A stretch of DNA of 64,000 nt from DAOLCO01 sp964612555. GTDB taxonomy: Bacteria > Bdellovibrionota_C > UBA2361 > SZUA-149 > DAOLCO01. The notes under the pieces are model-generated. The model saw only the letters and a list, made by a program, of their open reading frames with translations, was not told where the DNA came from and ran no database searches. Positions 26,584 through 35,847 of the stretch are shown here, in pieces. The stretch is from the NCBI GenBank assembly GCA_964612555.1, contig CAZTBW010000001.1, positions 62,001 to 126,000 on the forward strand, read 5' to 3'. The position numbers were made by a program, and so were the translations under genes. The number at the start of each line of letters is the position of its first letter. Position 1 is the stretch's first letter.

Positions 26584-26622
26584 TTGACTCACATACTTCT
26601 CACCATGCATAATAACATGGTG
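26584..26622 (+). promoter_or_regulatory. sigma70 promoter with a palindromic operator across its -10
   Basis: TTGACT (26584-26589), 18-nt spacer, CATAAT (26608-26613). A perfect 7-bp inverted repeat CACCATG/CATGGTG (26601-26607 and 26616-26622) brackets the -10 hexamer, a good layout for a dimeric repressor site. The gene served starts at 26658. The remaining gap from 26429 is AT-rich with nothing else evident. Confidence 0.5.
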
Positions 26623-26657
26623 TATCGTGTCTACTAAAGAAGGATTATTGCATCAAT

Positions 26658-26906
26658 ATGGAAAAAAAGCTGAAAGATATTGTTTTTGAATCCCTACCCA
26701 AGAACCCTGAATTGAAAAAATTATACCTCCGACACAAGAAGCTTGAAAAAGAAGTTGAGAGATTTGAGCAATATGCCCGGTACTCGACCGCAGCGGCACT
26801 CAGACACAAGGAACTTAAAAAAGAGAAATTAAAAGGGAAGGAAGAAATACTCGCCCTTATCGCCTCATCCGGAGTCGGGAGTGGTCTGGCAAGGTCTGCC
26901 GTCTGA
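26658..26906 (+). CDS. DUF465/YdcH-like small coiled-coil protein
   Basis: 82 residues. NPELKKLYLRHKKLEKEVERFE followed by LRHKELKKEKLKGKEEILALI is the DUF465 (YdcH) pattern of a short helical hairpin. Function of the family is unknown. Single gene with its own promoter-operator, which suggests regulated expression. Confidence 0.7.
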   Translation: MEKKLKDIVFESLPKNPELKKLYLRHKKLEKEVERFEQYARYSTAAALRHKELKKEKLKGKEEILALIASSGVGSGLARSAV

Positions 26907-26964
26907 CAGGGTCATTTTAGACTGTCATTTTAAGCTGTCCTTTTACATTTTTTACACACCTGAT

Positions 26965-27000
26965 GGACACCTTTATTGTTTTTTGCAATAAGGGTGTTCC
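26965..27000. terminator. terminator-like hairpin between the DUF465 gene and asd
   Basis: GGACACCTTTATTG pairs with CAATAAGGGTGTTCC around a T-rich loop, with one bulge; TTTAAGATTT follows. Weak T-run, so either a poor terminator of the DUF465 transcript or a leader structure of asd, whose ATG is 30 nt downstream. Confidence 0.4.
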
Positions 27001-27030
27001 TTTAAGATTTACAGTATATTGGGAATTTCT

Positions 27031-28080
27031 ATGAGTGCTGAAAGGGGAATTACGCTTGCCATAGTTGGTGCCACAGGGGTTGTGGGTCGGGAAATGATTG
27101 AAGTCATAGAGGAGAGACAATTTCCCTATTCTGAACTCAGACTGCTTGCAAGTCAGAGATCTGCCGGTGAAATTATCGAGGTTGGAGAAAAAGAGTACGC
27201 GGTAGAAGAAGTTACAGAGGCTTCTTTTGACGGAATAGATATCGCCTTATTTTCTGCGGGAGCTAAAGTAAGTGAAAAGTTCGCTCCAATTGCAAAAAGT
27301 AAGGGAGCCGTAGTCATTGATAATTCTTCTTTTTTCAGAATGCATGAGGAAATCCCTCTGATCGTCCCTGAAGTTAACACCAGATTGCTGCGTGAGCACC
27401 TTCATAATCTCGGGAGTCGGGATGGTACCATCATAGCAAATCCTAATTGTTCAACTATCCAGCTTGCAGTTGTCCTTAACCCGCTTCATAAAGCGGCGGG
27501 TATCGAGCGAGTGGTTGTGTCGACCTATCAGTCAGTATCAGGTGCAGGCAAAAAGGGGATGGATGAACTCTGGGATCAATCCCTTGCGGTTTTTAATCAG
27601 GAAGAAGTTAAAGTTGAAAAGTTTTCCAAGCAAATCGCATTTAATGTCCTCCCTCATTGTGATCTTTTCATGGACAATGGATACACCAGAGAGGAAATGA
27701 AGGTTATCAATGAAAGCAGGAAGATTCTTGATATTCCAGACCTGAAGATTACTGCCACTGCGGCGCGGGTTCCCGTGTTCTCCTGTCATTCCGAGTCTGT
27801 AAATATTACTTTCAAGAACCCGCTATCTGCGGCTCAGGCAAGGGAAGTACTGCAAACAAGTCCCGGTCTTGTGGTGCTTGATAATGTTTTTCCGATAGAG
27901 TACCCAAGTGCTGCCGAACTTGCGGGAACAGATGCGACTTTTGTCGGAAGAGTCCGCGAGGATGAATCGGTAACCAACGGGCTTAATTTATGGATTGTGG
28001 CTGATAACCTGAGAAAAGGTGCTGCACTTAATGCGGTACAAATCGCAGAAATTGTTCTTGGTTCAATGCGCCCTCATTAA
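27031..28080 (+). CDS. asd: aspartate-semialdehyde dehydrogenase
   Basis: Reduces L-aspartyl-4-phosphate to aspartate semialdehyde with NADPH for lysine, threonine, methionine and diaminopimelate. Starts at ATG 27031 (an in-frame TTG lies 12 nt upstream). NADP loop IVGATGVVGREM, catalytic Cys in IANPNCSTIQ, acid-base His in VPVFSCHSE. 349 residues, type common to Gram-positive and many non-enteric Gram-negative bacteria. The next gene, truA, begins 24 nt later. Confidence 0.95.
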   Translation: MSAERGITLAIVGATGVVGREMIEVIEERQFPYSELRLLASQRSAGEIIEVGEKEYAVEEVTEASFDGIDIALFSAGAKVSEKFAPIAKSKGAVVIDNSSFFRMHEEIPLIVPEVNTRLLREHLHNLGSRDGTIIANPNCSTIQLAVVLNPLHKAAGIERVVVSTYQSVSGAGKKGMDELWDQSLAVFNQEEVKVEKFSKQIAFNVLPHCDLFMDNGYTREEMKVINESRKILDIPDLKITATAARVPVFSCHSESVNITFKNPLSAAQAREVLQTSPGLVVLDNVFPIEYPSAAELAGTDATFVGRVREDESVTNGLNLWIVADNLRKGAALNAVQIAEIVLGSMRPH

Positions 28081-28104
28081 TTCATTGCATGTTTCTTCCT
28101 CGAT

Positions 28105-28896
28105 GTGAACATTAAGCTGAGTATAGAGTATGATGGTAGGGGCTACCATGGGTGGCAATCTCAGAGCTCAAGTCCGAGTATTCAATCCGAATTAGAGGAT
28201 AAAATCTCTATTTTTTTTACCTCTGCTGCAAAAAAAGTGTCTGTAGAAGAGTATGAATCTTCAAAAAACAGTAAAATAAAACTGATTGCAAGTGGTAGAA
28301 CCGATGCCGGTGTAAGTGCCTGCTGTCAGGTAGCAAACTTTTACTGGGCTGATACGGTTCCTTTTCCGGAAGAAACATTTATTCGATCAATAAACGGAAT
28401 GACGAGTACTGCAATTTCGGTTCTGGATGCAGAACCGGTTAGTGAAGATTTTGACTCAAGAAGGTCTGTTATCTCGAAGATGTATTCATATAGAATCTCA
28501 TTCAGAAAAGTACCTCACGCAATTGACAGGGAAAGGATACTCCATATCCCGGGAGTGAAAAAATCTTTCGAATCACTGGAAACCATTGCAAAAACATTTT
28601 CAGGAACTCACGATTTTAACGCCTACCGCTCTTCAGACTGCGCTAAAAAAACAAGTGTACGAACTATTCAGGAAGTAACTCTCGAGGAAAAATCTGACTC
28701 CTCCATTATGCTTTATTTTAAAGGAAATGGTTTTCTTAAGCACATGATTCGAATAATGATGGGTGATATAGTGAGGTGTTGCAGGGAAGAGATAACTGTT
28801 TCAGAAGTAAAGGAGTTGCTCGAAGGTGCCAAACGACGAGGAGCTTCACTTTGTGTGGAACCTTATCCACTTACGTTAGAAAGAGTTTACTATTAA
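28105..28896 (+). CDS. truA: tRNA pseudouridine(38-40) synthase
   Basis: Isomerises uridines 38-40 in the tRNA anticodon arm. 263 residues from GTG 28105. IEYDGRGYHGWQSQ opens the protein; the catalytic Asp is in GRTDAGVSA; FLKHMIRIMMGDIV is the C-terminal motif. An asd-truA pair is seen in other bacteria too. Confidence 0.94.
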   Translation: MNIKLSIEYDGRGYHGWQSQSSSPSIQSELEDKISIFFTSAAKKVSVEEYESSKNSKIKLIASGRTDAGVSACCQVANFYWADTVPFPEETFIRSINGMTSTAISVLDAEPVSEDFDSRRSVISKMYSYRISFRKVPHAIDRERILHIPGVKKSFESLETIAKTFSGTHDFNAYRSSDCAKKTSVRTIQEVTLEEKSDSSIMLYFKGNGFLKHMIRIMMGDIVRCCREEITVSEVKELLEGAKRRGASLCVEPYPLTLERVYY

Positions 28897-28910
28897 AACC
28901 AGATCCCAGA

Positions 28911-29072
28911 TCACTTAGTAATATTACTGGAGACATTACTGGTAGCGTGGCTAAGAGTGTCAGCTACATTTATTGCAGGAATACCGGCAAATAGTATTAG
29001 TGATCCAAAGAGGAGGATTGCAAAAATAGTATTTACCATTCGGTCATTTTTCTTATTGTTTCTGTTTCCCAT
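28911..29072 (-). CDS. small membrane protein, 53 residues
   Basis: ATG at 29072 with GAGG 11 nt upstream; stop TGA at 28911. The product begins MGNRNNKKNDRMVN, then one hydrophobic helix (about residues 15-33: TIFAILLFGSLILFAG), then an Asn/Ser/Thr-rich tail ending NVSSNITK. A basic start, one helix and a polar tail suggest an N-in single-pass membrane peptide. It is convergent with truA and lies in what would otherwise be a 290-nt gap. No homolog known to me. Confidence 0.5.
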   Translation of the reverse strand: MGNRNNKKNDRMVNTIFAILLFGSLILFAGIPAINVADTLSHATSNVSSNITK

Positions 29073-29187
29073 TTTATAAAACCTCAATTTACTTAGCCCT
29101 ACCCAGGATGATTGTCGGAGTAGTTGTGCTTTTACTTAATAGTATAGCTCATTCTTAATTAAAAATGTAAGAAAATATCTGGAATAA

Positions 29188-31608
29188 CTATTCAGTTCCC
29201 ATTAATATCTCATCAATATCTTTCTTACCCGATGAAGAGTGCAGGGGACAAGGGGTAATGGGTTCTGTGCCTTTGATAAAGAGTTCTGTAACGGCATTTT
29301 CCAGTGGGCAGTGTTCTGTAAGTAATAGTCCGCTGTATTTGTCTAAAGTTGTGCTTATAACGGTTTCCGGTGGAAAAAAATCGAGCTCAGGTTCGAAGGA
29401 TTTAATACATTTCATGTAAGATGCCCAGATTGGGGCAGCAGCTTGTGCTCCGGTAAGTCTTAACTCCTTGTTTGAATCAAAGCCTACCCAGACAGTAGTC
29501 AGGATTCTTGGAGTGTAACCAACAAACCATGAATCCCTCGCGTCATTGGTGGTGCCGGTCTTTCCGGCTACTGCGCCTTTCACCCCAAGTTGACGCACTA
29601 TTCTACCCGTACCACTTTCGACAGCAGACCTCAGTATATCTGTCAGGATATACACAGGTCCTTCATCCACAACCCTCCTCTCCAAAACAGGATTGGTGTA
29701 TAAAAGATTATCGGTATTGGAATCAATAATGCTGAAAAAAGGTCTAAAGGTACGTTTTAAACCTCCATTTGCCAGTATGGAGTAGGCATACGTAAGCTCC
29801 AGTGGGCTCACTTCTCCCGCCCCAAGGGCAAGGGAGGGTACCTGAGGTAAATTTTCTCCAAACCCGAAATAGGCGCCAACTCTTGCAATGTTTTTAATAC
29901 CAACCTTCTCTGCAAGTTGAACAGTCGGAATATTCAGTGATCTTGCAAGTGCTTCTCTCAGTCTTACTTCACCACGATACTCCTTGTCATAGTTCTTTGG
30001 TTCCCACACTCCTCCGGGGATTTTTATTTTCAGCGGTTCATCAAGTAAAATACTTGTCGTTTTAGCCATTCGGTATTGATTTAAATTCCCATCAAGTGCC
30101 GTCAAATAAACAAAAGGCTTAAAAGTCGACCCGGGCTGTCGTTTTGCAGACGAAATACGATCAAATTGAGATTCCGAAAAATCTCTTCCACCGACCCAGG
30201 CACGAATTTCACCATTTGAGGGGATGACAGAGACAAGAGCCGACTGAACTTTTTCCTTGCTTTTTCCTATCCAGGAATAGTTTTTCTCAAGCGATGATAT
30301 ACCATCTTCAACAGCCTTTTCGGCACAACTCTGATACTCATAATCAAGCCCGCTTATTATTTTTAATGCACCGCCTTCCAAACCCTGTTTATCAATCAGG
30401 GATTGGACTTCCCGCTGAATGTAGTCGACAAAGTAGGGGGCAACCCTTCTGCTTCGAACCGGTGGATAGATCTTGATTTTTTCATTTTGCGCTTTACGGT
30501 ATTCCTCTTCAGATATCATTTTCAGTTCATGCATCCTGGCAAGCACCACATTTTTTCTCTCAGTTGCCCGCTTAAAATTCAGTCTGGGTGAATACGAAGT
30601 TGGAGCTTTGACCAGTCCCGCAAGCAGAGCTGATTCGGCAAGAGTAATCCTGGAAACTTCTTTCCCGTAAAACGTGCGACTTGCTTCACCAAAACCATGA
30701 ATCGCAAAACGACCCTCCTGTCCGAGGAAGACTTCGTTCAGGTACATTTCAAAAATCTGGTCTTTGGAATAGGTAGATTCGATTAAAATGGCAGCAGAGG
30801 CTTCCTTGATTTTTCTAAAGATGGTTCTGTCCGGTGAAAAGAAGAGGTTTTTTGCTAACTGTTGGGTTAAGGTTGAGCCACCTTGCACCACTCGTCCCGA
30901 TTTAAGGTTTACGAGAGTGGCACGAAGTATGGAGAAGGGGTCAATTCCAAAGTGTAAATAGAAGTGCTCATCTTCAATTGCAAGAATGGCATTCTTTAAA
31001 TAAGGACTGAACTCCCCAAGGGTTTTATTTACTACAACTCTTTGAGAAGAATCACCAAGGACGGATATTACCTCCGGTTCAAGCCATATGCGTTCGGTGC
31101 TGCTGCCAAAGTGAGTATCCTTAATGTCTGTAATTATACCTTCCTGATTTATTATAATGTCGTATAATCTTTTATCTTGCCGAAAATCGGACGGTATCTG
31201 GGACTCTCTCAGAAAGAGTCGTATCTGCGTGTTTGAATAGCGGTATTCACCGGAAGTTGAAGGCTCGGGCACTTCCCTGTATTTTAGTCGTTGAAGTCTG
31301 TTTTTGAGGTTGAGAGAATCAAGTTTTATTCCCCGGGATATCGGAAGAGCTCTGCTGAAGACCATTGAAGACGAGTCAGTGATTTTTCTGCTCAGTGCGG
31401 TCTGAATCTGCCCCTTCAGTAAAAAGGTAGCAACTACGGATACCCCTGCAACAAATAACACAAGAAAGATAAGACCACGCAGGATAGAAAGAGAGAGAGT
31501 ACTCTTTTTAGGTACCACTACCGGTTTTTTTTTTGATGTTTTTGCGTAGCTCTTTTTTTGAGTTACCGGTTTTTTCGGAAGTCTTTTTCTTCTCTCTGGT
31601 TTTCTCAT
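29188..31608 (-). CDS. bifunctional penicillin-binding protein (PBP1B-like)
   Basis: Polymerises and crosslinks peptidoglycan at the inner membrane. 806 residues: basic cytoplasmic tail (1-40), one membrane helix (42-64), a UB2H-like domain (about 105-195), glycosyltransferase domain with catalytic Glu212 (IEDEHF) and GGSTLTQQLAKN, and transpeptidase domain with Ser494 (STFK), an SLN motif and KTGTT. The UB2H-like part points to class PBP1B, whose E. coli member needs the lipoprotein LpoB; no LpoB is evident here. Monocistronic. Confidence 0.93.
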   Translation of the reverse strand: MRKPERRKRLPKKPVTQKKSYAKTSKKKPVVVPKKSTLSLSILRGLIFLVLFVAGVSVVATFLLKGQIQTALSRKITDSSSMVFSRALPISRGIKLDSLNLKNRLQRLKYREVPEPSTSGEYRYSNTQIRLFLRESQIPSDFRQDKRLYDIIINQEGIITDIKDTHFGSSTERIWLEPEVISVLGDSSQRVVVNKTLGEFSPYLKNAILAIEDEHFYLHFGIDPFSILRATLVNLKSGRVVQGGSTLTQQLAKNLFFSPDRTIFRKIKEASAAILIESTYSKDQIFEMYLNEVFLGQEGRFAIHGFGEASRTFYGKEVSRITLAESALLAGLVKAPTSYSPRLNFKRATERKNVVLARMHELKMISEEEYRKAQNEKIKIYPPVRSRRVAPYFVDYIQREVQSLIDKQGLEGGALKIISGLDYEYQSCAEKAVEDGISSLEKNYSWIGKSKEKVQSALVSVIPSNGEIRAWVGGRDFSESQFDRISSAKRQPGSTFKPFVYLTALDGNLNQYRMAKTTSILLDEPLKIKIPGGVWEPKNYDKEYRGEVRLREALARSLNIPTVQLAEKVGIKNIARVGAYFGFGENLPQVPSLALGAGEVSPLELTYAYSILANGGLKRTFRPFFSIIDSNTDNLLYTNPVLERRVVDEGPVYILTDILRSAVESGTGRIVRQLGVKGAVAGKTGTTNDARDSWFVGYTPRILTTVWVGFDSNKELRLTGAQAAAPIWASYMKCIKSFEPELDFFPPETVISTTLDKYSGLLLTEHCPLENAVTELFIKGTEPITPCPLHSSSGKKDIDEILMGTE

Positions 31609-31751
31609 TAATGAAACAGATATAAATGCGATAAAATTACTAATTTATTAAGGTATCATCTTAATAAATTCTTATAGACATGACTATTCAGTCTAAATTT
31701 GTTATTAAAACATGTCTTTTGAAAAATAGTTTAGAATTAAAAAGGATACAA

Positions 31752-31786
31752 GCAAATCTCTGCAATGGGCAAATCTCTGCAAATGG
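31752..31786. repeat. two-copy tandem repeat in the ruvA leader
   Basis: GCAAATCTCTGCAATGG (31752-31768) is followed immediately by GCAAATCTCTGCAAATGG (31769-31786). It ends 10 nt ahead of the ruvA GTG and so occupies the ribosome-binding region. The 31609-31751 stretch before it is AT-rich with no gene. Confidence 0.6.
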
Positions 31787-31796
31787 ATAGAACACC

Positions 31797-32453
31797 GTGA
31801 TAGCCTCTCTTCAAGGGTCGATTTCTGATATTCAAAGAGAGTACGTTGTAGTTAATGTTTCAGGAGTTGGCTATCAGGTATTTTTACCTGCATCTTTCAT
31901 TGCTGAATTACCGGCTCCCGGTTCTGAAATACAGTTAACGGTATATACTGATGTAAAAGAAACCGATATCAGTCTCTATGGGTTTAGAAATACAATTGAT
32001 CGTCAAATCTTTTTATTTCTGAAAAAAGTCAAAGGGATAGGTTCTAAACTTGCCATATCGATTCTGTCTTCAATCGAATCACAAAAGCTCCTGTACGCCA
32101 TTGCAACATCCGACTATGGAGTTCTTACCAAAGTCCCCGGTGTCGGAAAGAAATCGGCTGAACGTATTATTGTTGAACTGAAGGAGCGGGTTCAGGAGTT
32201 TGTTAATGAACACAGGCTTTCTGATGGTGAATCGGGTATTGGCAGGAATGTTCCCGAGTTAAAGACAAAAATAGACTCAAGCCTGATCTCAAATCAGATT
32301 ATAGAAGATGCCACAATGGCTTTACTGGCTCTGGGTTTTAGTGAAGATGCAAGCTTCCAGGCACTTAGTCGGGTACTTGATGAAAAGGAATCCGCTAAAG
32401 TGCCGACAGACCCTGGTGAGATTGTAAAAAAAGCATTGGCGTATTTCTTGTAG
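31797..32453 (+). CDS. ruvA: Holliday junction branch migration protein RuvA
   Basis: 218 residues from GTG 31797. N-terminal OB fold (MIASLQGSISDI, VNVSGVGYQV), two HhH motifs (VKGIGSKLA, VPGVGKKSAERIIVELK), and the C-terminal RuvB-binding helical domain (ALLALGFSEDASFQALSRV). It tetramerises on four-way junctions and recruits RuvB. ruvB follows 49 nt downstream; ruvC is not adjacent. Confidence 0.95.
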   Translation: MIASLQGSISDIQREYVVVNVSGVGYQVFLPASFIAELPAPGSEIQLTVYTDVKETDISLYGFRNTIDRQIFLFLKKVKGIGSKLAISILSSIESQKLLYAIATSDYGVLTKVPGVGKKSAERIIVELKERVQEFVNEHRLSDGESGIGRNVPELKTKIDSSLISNQIIEDATMALLALGFSEDASFQALSRVLDEKESAKVPTDPGEIVKKALAYFL

Positions 32454-32502
32454 TGTATTTAAAAATAACTATTTTATAACTGGCAGGTCAAAATTCTGAA
32501 GT

Positions 32503-33570
32503 ATGGAAAAACCTTTGATAGATACGGTAGATGATGCTTCCGCTGTTCTTACAAGAATTATGGCGCGGGATGAAAAAACAGAAGATTCATTTCAGCAATC
32601 CCTCAGACCTCTCAAGCTCTCAGAGTATATCGGTCAGAATCGTCTGAAAGATCATATTTCTCTTGCCATTTCTGCGGCACGCAGAAGAGGTGAGGCGATG
32701 GATCATGTCCTTCTTCACGGTCCTCCCGGGCTTGGAAAGACTACCCTTGCAGGTGTCATTGCAGCAGAACTTGGAGTCTCTTGTAAAGCTACCTCGGGTC
32801 CGGTCATAGAACGCCCCGGAGATCTTGCTGCCATTATCTCGGGTCTGAAGGAACGTGATGTATTATTCATAGACGAGATTCACAGATTACCAAGAATCGT
32901 TGAGGAAATACTATATCCTGCCATGGAGGATTTCCAGATTGATATTCTTATTGGACAAGGACCATCTGCGAGATCGGTTAAAGTTGAAGTAAAACCTTTT
33001 ACCCTTGTAGCTGCAACTACCCGAACTGCACTTTTGACCGCACCGCTTCGTGATCGTTTTGGTATCGTTGAGAGATTTGATTTTTATTCTTCAGAAGACC
33101 TTTCCAGGATTATCCTTCGTTCGGCAGAGATACTTGACGTAAAAATAGATACTGATGGTGCATATGAACTTGCAAGACGTTCCAGAGGTACTCCCCGAAT
33201 CGCAAACAGATTGTTAAAACGTGCAAGGGACTATGCTCAGGAACGAGCTGATTCTATAGTTACCAAAGAAGTGGCATATCGTGCCCTGGAGCTTCTGGAT
33301 ATCGATGAAATGGGTTTTGACAATATGGATCGCATGTTACTATGCACCATTATGGATACCTTTGGAGGTGGTCCCGTAGGTATAGAAACCCTTGCAGCAG
33401 CCATGCAGGAAGAACGGAGCACCATTGAGGAAGTATATGAACCTTATTTGATGCAACAGGGGTTTTTAAGACGAACCCCCCGAGGCAGGGAAGCAAGTGA
33501 TACTTGTTATAAGTATTTTAAACGATCATCACCTTCCGGCATGCCTTTATTTTCTCAGGAAAAACCCTAA
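32503..33570 (+). CDS. ruvB: Holliday junction ATP-dependent helicase RuvB
   Basis: 355 residues. AAA+ motor with Walker A GPPGLGKTTLA, Walker B LFIDEIHRL, sensor 1 in AATTRTALL, arginine finger region RDRFGI, and C-terminal winged helix (GGPVGIETLAAAMQEERSTIEEVYEPYLMQQGF). Co-operates with RuvA in branch migration. It is followed by the ntrY-like kinase after about 18 nt, so all three may be co-transcribed. Confidence 0.97.
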   Translation: MEKPLIDTVDDASAVLTRIMARDEKTEDSFQQSLRPLKLSEYIGQNRLKDHISLAISAARRRGEAMDHVLLHGPPGLGKTTLAGVIAAELGVSCKATSGPVIERPGDLAAIISGLKERDVLFIDEIHRLPRIVEEILYPAMEDFQIDILIGQGPSARSVKVEVKPFTLVAATTRTALLTAPLRDRFGIVERFDFYSSEDLSRIILRSAEILDVKIDTDGAYELARRSRGTPRIANRLLKRARDYAQERADSIVTKEVAYRALELLDIDEMGFDNMDRMLLCTIMDTFGGGPVGIETLAAAMQEERSTIEEVYEPYLMQQGFLRRTPRGREASDTCYKYFKRSSPSGMPLFSQEKP

Positions 33571-33588
33571 ATTCTGGAACTTTTGTTG

Positions 33589-35829
33589 ATGTCCCGGGTA
33601 AAGAGGACAAATTTTATCAGTAGCATCGTTCTTGCCTTTGTTGCGATGGTTTCTGCGCTTGTACTGCAAAGGGCATTTCCGCTTATCGAATCAGAAGAAA
33701 GTTTTGTCAGTAATATAGGTTTTTTTCTTCTTATTAACGTGAATATTATCGCGGTGATGGTTTTAGGGTTTATCGTTGTACGGAATATTATTCGTCTTCT
33801 GGTAGACAGGAGAAACAATATACTCGGAGCGCGACTCAGAAGTCGACTTGTTTTTGCCTTTATCATGTTATCAATGGTTCCTACGGTCTTACTTTTCTTT
33901 GTCGCACAAGGGCTTGTTGAAAAAGTACTACAGGACTGGTTTTCTCCCAAAGTGGAAATGGCGCTTGAGTCTGCAAAAACGGTTGCCCAGAACTACTACG
34001 ATATTCGTGAATCAGATATAGAGCATATTCTTTCAGTAGTTAGAGATAAAATTGAAAGAAATTCGACTAAAGAGAGGCTTTCTGATTATGGAGAAGTTAG
34101 TCAGTTTCTTTCAAAAATTTTGTATGATGTACAACAACTGTACCCATCCACACATTTTTCTGCTGGAATTAATATTGATAGAGTTGGTTCTATTACTAAA
34201 GATTCCTTTAACGCACTTTCAGGGTATAATTATTTATTTCCCCCTGATGCTTCGGCAATAGAAAAAGTTATTCAAAATGAATCGGCGCTCGTTCAGCCAG
34301 AAGAGTATGCAGGCAGGGAGTACATCAGGGGATATTACATCAAGGTGAACGCCAAGGCATCACATGACATATATTCCAGTAAGGTGTCGATAGAGAAATA
34401 TCTGATAATCATCACCCAGGAAGTGCCTTACCAGATTACCAGATCAATGACAAAATTACTCACTTCGGGAGATGAATATCAGGAGTTTAAATCATACAGA
34501 AGACCTCTCTCTTCAAGTTATTTTCTTACATTGGTTGTGGTGACTCTTCTTGTGATTTTTGCTGCAATTTCTGTAGGATTTTTTCTTGCCCGGGGGTTGG
34601 CTGTTCCTATTGGCTTACTCGCAAAGGGTACTGAACAGGTTGCACATGGTAATCTTTCATATCAAATCCCCGATCTGGGAGATGACGAGCTTGGAGTGCT
34701 GGTCAGGGCATTTAATAAGATGACTACCGATCTGAAAGATACTACAGATGAGCTCATATCGAGAAGCAGGTATATTGAAACGGTGCTTGCAAATGTTGGA
34801 GTGGGTGTCTTGTCTATTAATTCGGATGCTGTTTTAAAGACATGTAATCATTCTGCCTTCCAGATACTTGAAATTGATGAATACGCTCCGGTTCTTGATA
34901 AAAAGTTTGAAGAGGTTCTTCCGGCTGAAATTGTGGCTATTATCAAGGAAATAGCTTCAAGAAGTCTCAGAGGAAAATCGAGAATGACAACAAAGAGTAT
35001 GTTCTATTCAGTTGATGGAAGGGTTAAACACCTTCAGATAATGGCAACAAAGCTCCTGGAAGAAAGTAAACAGACTGAACTTGGTCTGGTTATCCTTCTT
35101 GATGATGTGACTGAATTTGAGCGGGCACAAAGAATGGCTGCATGGCAGGAAGTAGCAAGAAGGATTGCCCATGAAATTAAAAACCCCCTAACTCCCATCC
35201 AACTCAGTTCTGAGCGTATATCCAGAATGGCTTCCCGGCTTAAACCCGGTACTTTAACTGAGGATGAATCCGGTATAATTGACGACTCTACCCGGGTCAT
35301 TATGTCACAGGTTGAGAGTCTTCGGGTGTTAGTTAACGAATTTTCACAATTTGCCCGAATGCCAAAATCGGAATTAAACTATGGTGATATAAATAAAGTT
35401 CTTGGAAATGCGATAGAAACCTACAAGGTCACTATCTCCGATATCGACTTCAGTGTAGAGCTGGATGACTCCATTCCCGCAATTCTTATTGATGCCTTCC
35501 AGATTGAACGAGTCTGTATAAATCTTCTGGATAATGCAGTTGCTTCAGTCAGAGAAGAAAGTCCAGAGTCACCATGCATTGAGTTGGTGTCTAAATTTGA
35601 TACTCTGAACAATATTGTGATTATCGAGTTTAAAGATAATGGGGTAGGAGTGTCTGATATTGATAAACCAAAAATGTTTGAGCCTTATTTTACAAAAAAG
35701 AAAGGGGGAACTGGTCTTGGTTTGGCTATTGTGAAGACGGTGATATCAGATCATAGTGGGTTTATAAGGGTGTTTGATCGTGAAGGAGGGGGGTTAGTGG
35801 TTCGTATTGAAATACCGGTTACCAAATAA
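33589..35829 (+). CDS. NtrY-type membrane sensor histidine kinase
   Basis: About 746 residues from ATG 33589 (two in-frame TTG codons just before are alternatives). Several N-terminal membrane helices (about 10-110), an extracytoplasmic segment, a further helix, HAMP (LARGLAVPIGLLAKGTEQVAHG), PAS-like domain, HisKA with His near residue 528 (HEIKNPLTPIQLSSERI) and HATPase (DNGVGV, GGTGLGLAIVK). The layout is that of NtrY, partner of the sigma54 activator NtrX. No response regulator follows in the window. Palindromic element copy B begins 18 nt after the stop. Confidence 0.88.
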   Translation: MSRVKRTNFISSIVLAFVAMVSALVLQRAFPLIESEESFVSNIGFFLLINVNIIAVMVLGFIVVRNIIRLLVDRRNNILGARLRSRLVFAFIMLSMVPTVLLFFVAQGLVEKVLQDWFSPKVEMALESAKTVAQNYYDIRESDIEHILSVVRDKIERNSTKERLSDYGEVSQFLSKILYDVQQLYPSTHFSAGINIDRVGSITKDSFNALSGYNYLFPPDASAIEKVIQNESALVQPEEYAGREYIRGYYIKVNAKASHDIYSSKVSIEKYLIIITQEVPYQITRSMTKLLTSGDEYQEFKSYRRPLSSSYFLTLVVVTLLVIFAAISVGFFLARGLAVPIGLLAKGTEQVAHGNLSYQIPDLGDDELGVLVRAFNKMTTDLKDTTDELISRSRYIETVLANVGVGVLSINSDAVLKTCNHSAFQILEIDEYAPVLDKKFEEVLPAEIVAIIKEIASRSLRGKSRMTTKSMFYSVDGRVKHLQIMATKLLEESKQTELGLVILLDDVTEFERAQRMAAWQEVARRIAHEIKNPLTPIQLSSERISRMASRLKPGTLTEDESGIIDDSTRVIMSQVESLRVLVNEFSQFARMPKSELNYGDINKVLGNAIETYKVTISDIDFSVELDDSIPAILIDAFQIERVCINLLDNAVASVREESPESPCIELVSKFDTLNNIVIIEFKDNGVGVSDIDKPKMFEPYFTKKKGGTGLGLAIVKTVISDHSGFIRVFDREGGGLVVRIEIPVTK

Positions 35830-35847
35830 GAGTGCCACCAGCCGCCG

